From NCBI RefSeq assembly GCF_001375555.1, contig NZ_CTDZ01000009.1:2349758-2413757 (forward strand): a stretch of DNA of 64,000 bases, given 5' to 3'. Made by a program: the position numbers and the translations under genes. Each line of letters opens with the position of its first letter. Within the stretch, counting starts at the first letter, position 1. Shown in pieces: positions 33,849-42,578 of this stretch. This DNA is from Numidum massiliense (GTDB taxonomy: Bacteria > Bacillota > Bacilli > Thermoactinomycetales > Novibacillaceae). A model generated the notes under the pieces. It was not told the origin of the DNA and made no database searches. It saw nothing but the letters and a program-made list of their open reading frames with translations.

Positions 33849-35768
33849 TTAAGCATCGAGCCACGCCTCCAGCTCGGCAATCAACTCCTTGCGACCGACA
33901 ATGTCGCCTTCCGCGCCGCGGTCTGTCGCGGGATAGAGCTGTAACATAAACCCGTAAGAAAACGGGAATACGATGTCCTTCTGCTCGGCCCCCGGGTAAA
34001 CACAGATGATCTTTTTGATCGGATGGTGGTTATAGTTGCCAGCCCTACTAATGTAATTAATAGAAGTATAACCAGCCAGTTGCTCCATCGCCGCCGTTTC
34101 CCCTTTTCCCGGGGGATTCCAAATGTTATACAGCGGACTATATTTAACTTCAAAAATGATGGAGGAGCTGTACACCCATTCCGCCCCCACCTGGCAATAC
34201 TGATCGACTCGAATGTCAGGCTCCCGGTGCTCACTCATGCTGTAAAAGTATGAATCCTTTTCTAGCGCGAGCTTTTCGTTCGGCTGAATATACTCGTTGT
34301 ATACGACGTCAATGCGTTTATTTTCTTTTATCAATGTCACCTTGGTACCTTCTTCTAACCGTCCGCGACTGTAGAAGCTACTCAGCTGCTCTGACAAGTT
34401 GCCCCCAGGCGGTGTAAACCCAACCTCACTGAACGCTTCGATTAGTACAAAAAAGACGTAGTACTCATACAACAAATACGTCGGTTTAAACACTGGAAAG
34501 GGCATCGCTTGCATGTCGTTCACTTCGTTAAAAAGCCGCTCAGATTGCTCCCACAACCGGTTGAACAACTCGTATCCGGATCCGGCGCTCGCTCTAGTCC
34601 AACCGACACTTGCGCTCGTATCGTTTTTTGCGGGAACAGCGGCGACCGCACCCCAAAAAGGGGTGCTGATCGTCGCCACTAAACTCTTTTTATACGTACT
34701 AATTTGTTCCGCCAGCTGCTTCAAGCTGTCAATCGTTTCCTCGACCTTCTCTAATTTCTTTTCTTTGCCGAGCAATGCGTGTCGCAACCGCATCAATGAG
34801 CTTTCCGTCGTGTTCTTTTGATTTCGAATCACTGTCATGTCGTTCTGTAGATCATCGTGGTCGGCTAGTAAATGATCGCGTTCCTCTTGGTGGTTTGTCA
34901 TAACTTCCCTTAAAAAAACTGTTGCCGATGTCATGTACCGCACTATTTTGTTGACGCGATATTTAACTAGGCGGTTCGCCGCCGTATCCCAGTCTTCGTC
35001 TAGGCGCCGATTTATAAACCTTACATCCTGGTAAATACCCCCTTTAAACGAATGCTGCAGCCGCACACTGTGACGGTCGATCCGGCGCGGCTCTTTTTGC
35101 ACGACATACGTCCTTTTCCGTTGTATCCTGCTGTGCTGTTCGATAAGGTTAAGTGCTTGGAGTATGAGCCGCTCCTGCTGCGCGTACCATTGAAAGTAAC
35201 GCCAATAGCTGTACCGATCGGCGTCGCCAAGTGTCGCAACTGTTTTTTTGTAACTAAGGTCATCTTCTGTCAGGCCCAATACGTACGAATTAATGTACTC
35301 GCGAATGTGCTCTAGCTGCGCCGTAGTGACGTTTTTCGGAACGATGGTAAACCCGCCAAAGTAACTCCTCCCGTCGTAAACGACTTCGAAGTGATACGAG
35401 CCGCAGCGCCAGGGATAACTGTTATCGTCCTGATTTGCACCATTTTCATACAACGTTACCAACGACTTGTCGCTACTTAGGTGATAGACTTGATTTCCCT
35501 CGCTGCGCCCGTAAACATACACCTTATTCCAAATGAGCGCGACGTCGACGCGTACACCTTCTTTCCCGACCAGCTCGATTTTTAAGTCTTTTAATTCCGT
35601 GATCGTGTACATATATTGTTTTAGCTTATAGGTGAACTCTGTCAGGCGATCGATCGTCACGCTATCGATTTGTCTCCCTTTGCCGACGATTAAACGCAGA
35701 CAGAAGGGTAATTCGTATGTATCGTCGACGCGGATCCCCTCTGTCGCAAGGCTAGCGAACAAAGCCAT
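33849..35768 (-). CDS. DUF2357/McrC-like PD-(D/E)XK nuclease of a three-gene defence module
   Basis: A 639-residue protein with an N-terminal beta-rich DUF2357-like region, a helical/coiled-coil middle (about 300-365) and a C-terminal restriction-endonuclease-fold domain. The nuclease motif is visible: Asp in REPDIRVDQ (Asp518), then IIFEVKYS (Glu540-x-Lys542), then MEQLAGYTSINY as the Q-containing helix typical of McrC/DUF2357 nucleases. By analogy with McrC it should cut DNA or another nucleic acid when driven by the partner ATPase. The start ATG overlaps the end of the ATPase gene by 17 bases, so translation is probably coupled. It is the last gene of the module. Exact subfamily assignment needs profile searches. 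Confidence 0.75.
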   Translation of the reverse strand: MALFASLATEGIRVDDTYELPFCLRLIVGKGRQIDSVTIDRLTEFTYKLKQYMYTITELKDLKIELVGKEGVRVDVALIWNKVYVYGRSEGNQVYHLSSDKSLVTLYENGANQDDNSYPWRCGSYHFEVVYDGRSYFGGFTIVPKNVTTAQLEHIREYINSYVLGLTEDDLSYKKTVATLGDADRYSYWRYFQWYAQQERLILQALNLIEQHSRIQRKRTYVVQKEPRRIDRHSVRLQHSFKGGIYQDVRFINRRLDEDWDTAANRLVKYRVNKIVRYMTSATVFLREVMTNHQEERDHLLADHDDLQNDMTVIRNQKNTTESSLMRLRHALLGKEKKLEKVEETIDSLKQLAEQISTYKKSLVATISTPFWGAVAAVPAKNDTSASVGWTRASAGSGYELFNRLWEQSERLFNEVNDMQAMPFPVFKPTYLLYEYYVFFVLIEAFSEVGFTPPGGNLSEQLSSFYSRGRLEEGTKVTLIKENKRIDVVYNEYIQPNEKLALEKDSYFYSMSEHREPDIRVDQYCQVGAEWVYSSSIIFEVKYSPLYNIWNPPGKGETAAMEQLAGYTSINYISRAGNYNHHPIKKIICVYPGAEQKDIVFPFSYGFMLQLYPATDRGAEGDIVGRKELIAELEAWLDA

Positions 35769-37932
35769 TAGCGATCAACTCTTTTCTCTTCCGCTCCAGA
35801 AGCGCTAGCGATTTATGAAATGGGGACACTTGCTGCACCTCGGAGCTTTGTAAATACGTTACGAGAGATCCTTCGTCGTGTGCATTGCCGACGAGTGGCG
35901 CTAAAACAGTTTCTGTACCTTGTATTTTCGTTATAATTCTTTGAGCGACTTGCAAGTCGAACGCTACAGCGCGCGATAGTAGCGGTTCTCCCATGTCACA
36001 CAGCGGAATGTTCGCCATAAACTTGGCCATCGCTCGTGCCACGCGAAAGGAGACCCCTTTTTTTTGGTCTGCCTCGTGCAAGTATTCGTGCAATCTGTCG
36101 AGGATGGCAATTTCCTCCGGACTAAAGAACGTTAGCCCATCTTGTCCCGTCGCCCAGTCACAGCGATACGTTTCAGTCGTTATGTCGCTCCAGGCACCGG
36201 CAACTAGCTTGTCCTCTCTCTCTTCACCCTCTAGATCGCCGAACTGTTTACCGCTTTGGATACTTAGTTGCAGTGCCTCTGCAAACGACATCTTACCTGG
36301 GATAATCACGTTCGTACGGTCGAGTAAGCGATCGGAAAATCGCGTCGACGTCTCATCAAAATTGACGGTTCCAACAAAAATAATGTTACTGCCTATTTTG
36401 ATCGTCGCTTTGTACGGTTGATTCAAGCAGTGGTTGTTTTTGCTAAATAACGTTAAGTACCGTTCGTCTTCATCCACTTCGAGTAAAGAAATAAACGGAC
36501 TAAACCAGTGTTCCACTTGCGATAAATTCATTTCGTCAAACAGACACATATACATTTTTTCCGGATTGCTTTCCGCTGCGAGCAGTAAACTGACTAACTC
36601 GGTCTCGCTTTCGTAATAAATGCCTGTCGTCGGATTTAAGTACCCTAGTAAATCGTGCGGCTCTTGGTAGGACGGCGACATCGGGACCATGAGGAAATCC
36701 TTGCCTTTCGTAAGCCCCATCGTTTCGGCGTACAGTTGCACCAAATGCGATTTACCCGTTCCGGACATGCCTCCGACAATCGTAATTAAGTTCGTCTTCG
36801 CACTGACGTGGAACGATACGAGATCTTCTTCAGCGTAATAAAGGCCTCTTCGGGCCGCTTGTACCTTAAGTCGCTCGATAAACTGCCACTCGCTCGCGTG
36901 AACGTGTGGAAGCTCGCCAGGCGACGGCGACGTTTGAGTGGACATCGTCGATCGTACGGCCAGCGTACCGGTAGCTGCAGTTCCCGACGAGGCATCGCAC
37001 CCTGCTGTGTTTGTCGTCGAGGCGGTCGATGCAACGGCTGTTGAAGACGATGCAGCGGACACTCTGCTTGGAGCTGAGGCTGGCGCTGGTGCGTGGGGTG
37101 CCGCCTCGCTCGTGTACGCCGCCGCAGCCTCACTTTCCGCCTGCACGCACTCGTTGTGCGCATGTAAGCTAACACCTTTTTTTTGCATGTCGTCCCTAAT
37201 CATTTCTAATTTGTCGTTCGGGATGAAATACAAGTGATCGTCGATCCGCGCATCGACCCATTCACTAAACCGATCGGCAACGTCCCGCGCGACGATTTCC
37301 CCCCGGTCTTCTTGGACATACTGTGTATGTCCTCCGGCAGAAGTTAAAGAAACGCTATATAACTTCCCGTCGTAATGGACAAATTCGGGCGGAGCGAAAA
37401 GGTTCGGATATTTTGGCAAGGTAAACCGCCTCGTGGAGCTAATAAGTTTCTTTTCAAAGTCATCCCGTTTTTCATGCAGCCCTAACTGTGGGCTCGGTAT
37501 AATGCCGTAACCTCCCGAAAAAGGGTAAACGTTTTCAACTTTATGAATTTCCACATACACATACGATGGGGTCGGATTGAGAGAAAAAACGATAAGTTTA
37601 TTCGCTAGCAGCTGTTCAATCTGTTCTTTTTTTTCGTGGTGTGCGAGACGCTCGTAATTTATGAGTTCGTTGAATTTCCTTACGTTGTTGTAACTCCTTG
37701 TTCCCCCAATTAAGATTTGATTCGAATAGGCGAAGTTATCCGCGATCGCTGGCGGAATGGGGGATAAACATCTAATCATAAAACGAATATCCACACTGAA
37801 TTCGTCGTGGAAATATACCGGCTCTTGAAAGGGCGTTTCTCGTAAATCTTCCTCTGTCACTAACCGGCCGACGAAGACGGTATCCTCCAGTTTACGCCGC
37901 GTGATCGGATCAAAGCCTTCTTTTAATCTCAT
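35752..37932 (-). CDS. McrB-like AAA+ ATPase/GTPase of the defence module
   Basis: A 726-residue motor protein. Residues 1 to about 260 form an uncharacterised N-terminal region, probably target- or partner-binding. Residues about 262-345 are an Ala/Ser/Thr/Pro-rich low-complexity linker, and 350-726 carry a McrB-family AAA+ domain. Motifs: Walker A GGMSGTGKS (387-395), Walker B MCLFDEMNLS (462-471), sensor-like GTVNFDETS (521) and FSDRLLDRTNVI. The VNFDE segment corresponds to the MNxxDR-type signature that marks McrB enzymes, which use GTP. ATG 37932 follows GGAAGGAG; only one base separates it from the stop of the coiled-coil gene. The linker's composition and GC-rich codons differ from its neighbours. 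Confidence 0.85.
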   Translation of the reverse strand: MRLKEGFDPITRRKLEDTVFVGRLVTEEDLRETPFQEPVYFHDEFSVDIRFMIRCLSPIPPAIADNFAYSNQILIGGTRSYNNVRKFNELINYERLAHHEKKEQIEQLLANKLIVFSLNPTPSYVYVEIHKVENVYPFSGGYGIIPSPQLGLHEKRDDFEKKLISSTRRFTLPKYPNLFAPPEFVHYDGKLYSVSLTSAGGHTQYVQEDRGEIVARDVADRFSEWVDARIDDHLYFIPNDKLEMIRDDMQKKGVSLHAHNECVQAESEAAAAYTSEAAPHAPAPASAPSRVSAASSSTAVASTASTTNTAGCDASSGTAATGTLAVRSTMSTQTSPSPGELPHVHASEWQFIERLKVQAARRGLYYAEEDLVSFHVSAKTNLITIVGGMSGTGKSHLVQLYAETMGLTKGKDFLMVPMSPSYQEPHDLLGYLNPTTGIYYESETELVSLLLAAESNPEKMYMCLFDEMNLSQVEHWFSPFISLLEVDEDERYLTLFSKNNHCLNQPYKATIKIGSNIIFVGTVNFDETSTRFSDRLLDRTNVIIPGKMSFAEALQLSIQSGKQFGDLEGEEREDKLVAGAWSDITTETYRCDWATGQDGLTFFSPEEIAILDRLHEYLHEADQKKGVSFRVARAMAKFMANIPLCDMGEPLLSRAVAFDLQVAQRIITKIQGTETVLAPLVGNAHDEGSLVTYLQSSEVQQVSPFHKSLALLERKRKELIANGFVR

Positions 37933-37933
37933 A

Positions 37934-39388
37934 TTATGCATCTCCTTCCAAACAATAATTGATCGTGTTAACGATGCGCGCCGCACCACCACTCACAAAT
38001 TGATACGACCTGTTCAGCCCCTCCTCTAACGCGAACATATCTTTCGTCGATAGGCTGTCGGTGTCAATAAATAAAAACCTGCTATCACCTTTTTCTTCTA
38101 GTGTATTGATAAAGTTCTGCATCCCTACTAAATCTTCTAACGAAATATACTGCTCTTCGGTAAATAACAACCGATACAAAGGGTCGTCACGACAGCTGAG
38201 AAAGTAAAATTGCCTGTCTGCAAACAGTGCCATTTGCTGCAGCTGTTTGGGGTCCACCTGCATACGGTCCCTTTCCCCGAGCTGTTTGTCGCGTTCACGC
38301 TGTAGCTGTTCTTCCTGCTGTGCAACGACTTGCTCTAGCGCCGCTAGTTTCTGCTCCAATTGTTCATTCGTTCGCACAACGCCGTCATTCGCCAATTGCA
38401 GCTCCTCTTTTTTACACTTTAGCATGTCGTTCGCTCGTTGTAACTCCTCGTTTGCTTCCGTTAGTTCCCTATTTGCACGCGTTAGCTGTTCATTCGCCAG
38501 CTCCTGTTTTTTTACTAGCTCGTTCGCTTTCGTCTCTTGTTGCCTCACCCGCTTCTGTCGTTGTAAGTAGTTGTCCTTTTCCTTCTGTAGGGCGCGGTTG
38601 AGCGTTTCGGTCTCTCGCTTAAGGTCGTCTTGCAACTTGCTCATCCGTTCTAAGTGATCGCAGGCCGCTTTATACAGCGCGAGTGCATCCAGCAATGCCA
38701 ATTTCACGAGGGGCAGTTGATCCCCCGCCTCCCACTCCGTCCAGTCATCTCTGTACATACAGACGAGGTGAATGTACGCGCCTGTCAGTGGATCCGGCAA
38801 TTGGTCGGCAAGTCGATCCGTTAAAGCGCGCTGTGCATCCGCTTGTTGAACCGTGTCCGTTACAGGTGGTAGCGGATATTTGTTGGCGATTCCCGCCATT
38901 AGCTCGTCGGCAATTTCTTCGTGTAGGTCTAATAATGTCGTTAGTTTCACAGCGAGCGGCGGTGTCTCGGACAACAGTCCAGTAAACGGATCCATCTCTT
39001 CCGCGATGTTTTTAGTAATGGCCTCCCTGTGCTGCTCATAAAAGTCGGGGTATTTCAAGACTAACATACTTAGCCGACGCGCTGGTGAAAGTGCGGAGTC
39101 GAGCCCGGCCTGAAGCAAAAACTGCTCAACTGTTAAACGGTCATACTGATCTAAATGACCCGCTGTAGCCAACTGCTCGATGATGAACGTCGGCGGCTTG
39201 CGCTTAAGTTTTTGCTTCATAAATTTCTTTAGTAGACTTGGCGGCGCTTTGCTAATGTTTTTGGCGGAAAAACCGTGTACGTTCACTTGCAACAGTTTGA
39301 CGAATAAGATGCACTCCCTTTTGTCTAGCAACTCGATGACATCGTTTACAGCTTCTAGTTGCGTGTCATAATCTAAGTTAATTGCCAA
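37934..39388 (-). CDS. Coiled-coil protein, first gene of the McrBC-like module
   Basis: A 484-residue protein of unknown family. The N-terminal half (about 1-240) is predicted helical. Residues about 245-385 form a long coiled coil with heptad-like Leu/Ala and Glu/Gln/Asn-rich repeats (ELVKKQELANEQLTRANREL and similar). The last 100 residues change to an alpha/beta-like pattern (FYFLSCRDDPLYRLLF, SRFLFIDTDSLSTKD). TTG 39388 lies eight bases after GGGGGG; no better start was found. It is packed against the ATPase gene, so it is probably a subunit or sensor of the module. Known coiled-coil/McrBC tandems (CoCoNuT-type systems) offer a parallel, but homology could not be tested. Confidence 0.7.
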   Translation of the reverse strand: MAINLDYDTQLEAVNDVIELLDKRECILFVKLLQVNVHGFSAKNISKAPPSLLKKFMKQKLKRKPPTFIIEQLATAGHLDQYDRLTVEQFLLQAGLDSALSPARRLSMLVLKYPDFYEQHREAITKNIAEEMDPFTGLLSETPPLAVKLTTLLDLHEEIADELMAGIANKYPLPPVTDTVQQADAQRALTDRLADQLPDPLTGAYIHLVCMYRDDWTEWEAGDQLPLVKLALLDALALYKAACDHLERMSKLQDDLKRETETLNRALQKEKDNYLQRQKRVRQQETKANELVKKQELANEQLTRANRELTEANEELQRANDMLKCKKEELQLANDGVVRTNEQLEQKLAALEQVVAQQEEQLQRERDKQLGERDRMQVDPKQLQQMALFADRQFYFLSCRDDPLYRLLFTEEQYISLEDLVGMQNFINTLEEKGDSRFLFIDTDSLSTKDMFALEEGLNRSYQFVSGGAARIVNTINYCLEGDA

Positions 39389-39702
39389 TGGCGCATCCCC
39401 CCTTCATCACGACGCGTCCCAGCCGTGTACAGCAGGATAGTTTAAAACCGTTTATATATTCCTATTGTACATTAGACCGTGTTTTTTTTCACCGTTTGCA
39501 TAGTTGTACGAATGTTTAGGTTGTATCCTGCCCCTTATGCATGAACTGTTTGACAACATCTTGTCGGCGAACGTAAATTGTTACGACATGTTTCCCCTCA
39601 TTTTCGACGGATTTTTTTCGACGTTCTTTTCGTCTTACTGTCACACCCGCGCCATTCGCCCATATATTATGAAGAGAACGCCACGGATCGCGAGGTGATG
39701 CT

Positions 39703-40125
39703 ATGGCACGAATTAGTGCTAGACAGCAAGACGTACGCTTGTTAGCACAGTTAATGCGGGCCGAAGCCGAAGGCGATTTAGATCAAGGCATGCTTATGGT
39801 CGGTAACGTCGGTGTGAATCGCGTCGTCGCAGACTGTCTCGACTTCGTTGACATTCGCACAATCGAACAGATGATTTACCAGACGCCTGGCGGTTTTGAG
39901 GCGGTGCAAAAATCGTACTTTTACCAGTCCCCGCGTAGCCAAGATATCAGGCTGGCAGAGCGTGTCATTCGCGGTGAGCGCTTGTATCCCGCGACGAACG
40001 CATTGTGGTTTTACCGACCTGTCGGCGCGTGTCCAGCTACTTGGTACGGACAGCAAAACAGCGGGCGCTTTAAAAGCCACTGTTTTTTCGTTCCGACGAC
40101 ACAAGAGTGCCCCGAAGTATATTAA
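39703..40125 (+). CDS. cwlJ: Spore cortex-lytic cell wall hydrolase
   Basis: CwlJ degrades spore-cortex peptidoglycan during germination. The 140-residue protein is a compact SleB/CwlJ hydrolase_2 domain without signal peptide, as expected for CwlJ, with the catalytic-region motif LAQLMRAEAEGD (putative catalytic Glu), NVGVNRVV and ALWFYRP near the C terminus. GAGGTG lies seven bases before ATG 39703. It is followed after 34 bases by gerQ, the same pair as in B. subtilis, where GerQ is needed for CwlJ function. The upstream ATATATTATG is compatible with a mother-cell promoter -10 but is not proof. Confidence 0.93.
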   Translation: MARISARQQDVRLLAQLMRAEAEGDLDQGMLMVGNVGVNRVVADCLDFVDIRTIEQMIYQTPGGFEAVQKSYFYQSPRSQDIRLAERVIRGERLYPATNALWFYRPVGACPATWYGQQNSGRFKSHCFFVPTTQECPEVY

Positions 40126-40159
40126 CAGCGACCAATCCCATCAAAAAGGAGGCGACAGC

Positions 40160-40498
40160 ATGTACGATTATTACGGTGCGTATCCAACCCCGTACTTTGG
40201 ATACTTAGCGGCTAATACGAATGCAAAACTTAATCAACGGCAGGAAGAATCGTATATCGAAAACATTTTGCGCATGAACATCGGAAAAGTAATGACCATT
40301 TACTTGACGTATGAAAACAATCGCGAGTGGAATGCGAAAGTCGTTACTGGCACACTTCGAGCAGTTGGGCGCGACTACTTGCTCTTACGCGATCGCGAGT
40401 CGGGTAAAGACTACTTATTCCGTATGATTAACGTCGACTACTTCGTGTTCGAAGAAATCGCCTTCTCTCCGCCCAATCAGCGGGAGACGCGACGGTAA
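40160..40498 (+). CDS. gerQ: Spore coat protein GerQ
   Basis: GerQ is a spore-coat protein required for CwlJ localisation and cross-linked by transglutaminase during maturation. The 112-residue product has a short Tyr/Pro/Gly-rich N terminus (MYDYYGAYPTPYFGY) and the conserved core NIGKVMTIYLTYENNREWN and RDYLLLRDRESGKDYLFRM. ATG 40160 has AAAGGAGG seven bases upstream. It is shorter than the B. subtilis protein (about 180 residues), mainly through a shorter N-terminal region. Confidence 0.93.
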   Translation: MYDYYGAYPTPYFGYLAANTNAKLNQRQEESYIENILRMNIGKVMTIYLTYENNREWNAKVVTGTLRAVGRDYLLLRDRESGKDYLFRMINVDYFVFEEIAFSPPNQRETRR

Positions 40499-40706
40499 CA
40501 GAGACAGATAACCGCCCCACTATTTCGCCTTCAATGTTCCCCATCTGATACACTTGCGAATACGCTTTGGTGGTGAAGGCAATGTCGGTGCTCAGCGCGG
40601 CGCGCGCCGTCGATACACATACGCTACGCCGATCTCCTTTCGTAGATCGACTGTAGAAATTCATCGACGGCGTGCTCTAGTTTAAAATTTTTTCGATAAT
40701 GGCGAC

Positions 40707-40732
40707 AAAAAAACCCCGCAAGATGCGAGGGG
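40707..40732 (-). terminator. Terminator of the aldehyde dehydrogenase gene
   Basis: On the minus strand a CCCC-T-CGCA / TGCGGGG stem with one bulge (40714-40732) is followed by seven T residues. A second inverted repeat, CCACTGTGGGAA/TTCCCAAGTGG (about 40738-40760), lies between it and the gene. Confidence 0.8.
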
Positions 40733-40795
40733 CGTTCCACTGTGGGAAATTCCCAAGTGGAAGCTAGTGGAAGCAGGTTGTATTTTCTCTTTTGG

Positions 40796-42295
40796 TCACT
40801 TCATATTTATCCACACACTCTTCACTTCCGTGTACATGTCGAGCGCATAGCTACCCATTTCCCGCCCGATGCCGCTTTCCTTGTAACCGCCGAACGGGGA
40901 AGCGGCGTCGAATACGTTGTAGCAGTTCACCCACACAGTACCTGCCTTTAAGCCGTGTGCGACGCGGTGAGCGATGCCGATGTCGCGCGTCCACACGCCA
41001 GCGGCTAATCCGTAATTCGTATCGTTGGCCCGCGCAATAATGTCGTCGATGTCGTCAAAGGGCATGGCGGAGACGACCGGCCCAAAAATTTCTTCACGCG
41101 CAATCGTCATTTCGTCTTGCACATCGGCGAAGACGGTCGGTTGCACGAAATAGCCGTTAGCTAGTTCCCCTTCGCCCCTTTTGCCGCCGACAGCGACTTT
41201 CGCCCCTTCGTCGATCCCTTTTTCAATATAGGAAGTGACACGGCCGAACTGTTCGTCGGAGACGAGCGGGCCGATTTCCGTATCGGGCGCCAATCCGGGA
41301 CCTTGCTTCAGCTCCGAAGCGTAAGACACCATGTCGCTAAGGACGTTATCGTACGATTTTTTATGGATGTACAGCCGCGAGCCGGCGCAGCACACTTGCC
41401 CTTGGTTGAAGAAAATACCGCTCACTGCCCCCGGAATGGCACGGGAAAAGTCGGCGTCCGGGAAGATGATATTCGGTGACTTGCCGCCGAGTTCGAGCGA
41501 CACTTTCTTAATGTTACTCGCCGCACCGCGCATAATCGCCCGCCCGACTTCCGTAGACCCCGTAAAGGCGATTTTGTCGACGCCGGGGTGGTTGACGAGC
41601 GGCGCACCGGCGGTTTCCCCGAATCCAGGGAGGATGTTCACGACGCCTTCCGGAAAGCCAGCTTCCATAATGAGTTCACCGAGGCGGAGCGCACTGAGTG
41701 GCGTCTGTTCCGCCGGTTTCAGCACGACTGTGTTGCCGGTGGCGAGCGCGGCCCCTAACTTCCACGCCGCCATCAACAGCGGGAAGTTCCACGGAATAAT
41801 TTGCCCGACGACCCCGATCGGCTCGTGCCGCGTGTAGTTAAAGTGTCCGGGTACGGAAACGGGGATGGTCTGCCCGTAAATTTTCGTCGCCCAGCCCGCG
41901 TAATAGCGAAAATGCTCGGCCGTTAGCGGTACGTCGCCGCGACTCGTTTCACGGATCGGCTTCCCGTTGTCTAACGTTTCTAGCTCGGCGAGTTCCTCCG
42001 CGTTCGCTTCAATGAGATCCGCCAGCTTGTTCAGTAGCTTGCCACGGTTCGCGGGTGTGATTTTGCTCCACGGACCTTCGAACGCTTTGCGGGCCGCTTG
42101 CACAGCTTTATCTACATCTGGTTCGGTTGCTTCGGCAACTTCGCACAACACTTCGCCATTCGCCGGGTTGACGGTGGCAAACGTCTTTCCTTCCGTCGCC
42201 TCAACCCACTCACCTTTAATTAACAATTGCTTCGGCTTGGCGAGAAAATCTCTTACCTTATCCGAGATTTGATATTCCTGTACAGAATGCGACAT
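40796..42295 (-). CDS. NAD-dependent aldehyde dehydrogenase (DhaS-like)
   Basis: Oxidises aldehydes to carboxylic acids with NAD(P)+. The 499-residue protein has family length, with the cofactor motif FTGSTEVGRAIM, the catalytic Glu in SLELGGKSPN, the catalytic Cys in GQVCCAGSRLY, and the C-terminal PFGGYKESGIGREMG. It is closest in feel to the Bacillus DhaS/ALDH1-type group; substrate unknown. ATG 42295 has GAGGAGGG upstream. It is transcribed alone, behind a strong cre-like palindrome at 42416-42435, so carbon-catabolite control is likely. Dimer or tetramer in the cytoplasm, as in the family. Confidence 0.92.
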   Translation of the reverse strand: MSHSVQEYQISDKVRDFLAKPKQLLIKGEWVEATEGKTFATVNPANGEVLCEVAEATEPDVDKAVQAARKAFEGPWSKITPANRGKLLNKLADLIEANAEELAELETLDNGKPIRETSRGDVPLTAEHFRYYAGWATKIYGQTIPVSVPGHFNYTRHEPIGVVGQIIPWNFPLLMAAWKLGAALATGNTVVLKPAEQTPLSALRLGELIMEAGFPEGVVNILPGFGETAGAPLVNHPGVDKIAFTGSTEVGRAIMRGAASNIKKVSLELGGKSPNIIFPDADFSRAIPGAVSGIFFNQGQVCCAGSRLYIHKKSYDNVLSDMVSYASELKQGPGLAPDTEIGPLVSDEQFGRVTSYIEKGIDEGAKVAVGGKRGEGELANGYFVQPTVFADVQDEMTIAREEIFGPVVSAMPFDDIDDIIARANDTNYGLAAGVWTRDIGIAHRVAHGLKAGTVWVNCYNVFDAASPFGGYKESGIGREMGSYALDMYTEVKSVWINMK

Positions 42296-42415
42296 GAACA
42301 GACCCTCCTCAAGTAGTGTCAGTTATTAATAAGCGACATAAGTAACAATTATGACTCTGAGTTACTTTTCCAAGACAAACCGCCTATTAAACGTATAATA
42401 AACTATATTCCCCTC

Positions 42416-42435
42416 AATTGCAACCGCTTGCAATT
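42416..42435. promoter_or_regulatory. cre-like palindrome upstream of the aldehyde dehydrogenase gene
   Basis: AATTGCAACCGCTTGCAATT has perfect eight-base arms around CCGC. Its core TGCAACCGCTTGCA fits the CcpA cre consensus at 13 of 14 positions. It lies about 120 bases before the gene in a 280-base intergenic region that holds no other supported feature. Confidence 0.7.
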
Positions 42436-42578
42436 AGTAGATGATATAATTTATTGGATATGGTGCCATATTTATACTACATTCTCTTGCGTTTTATCCA
42501 TACCTGTACGTCTCGATCTATATCCCAATCTTTACTTCCTATGCCCGTACCCCGCACCGTTTGCTAGTTAACACTTCC

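Noticed and set aside
33849-39388. Prophage or integrative element around the defence module
   Set aside because: No integrase, terminase, structural genes, tRNA target or flanking direct repeats were seen; the neighbours are normal chromosomal genes.
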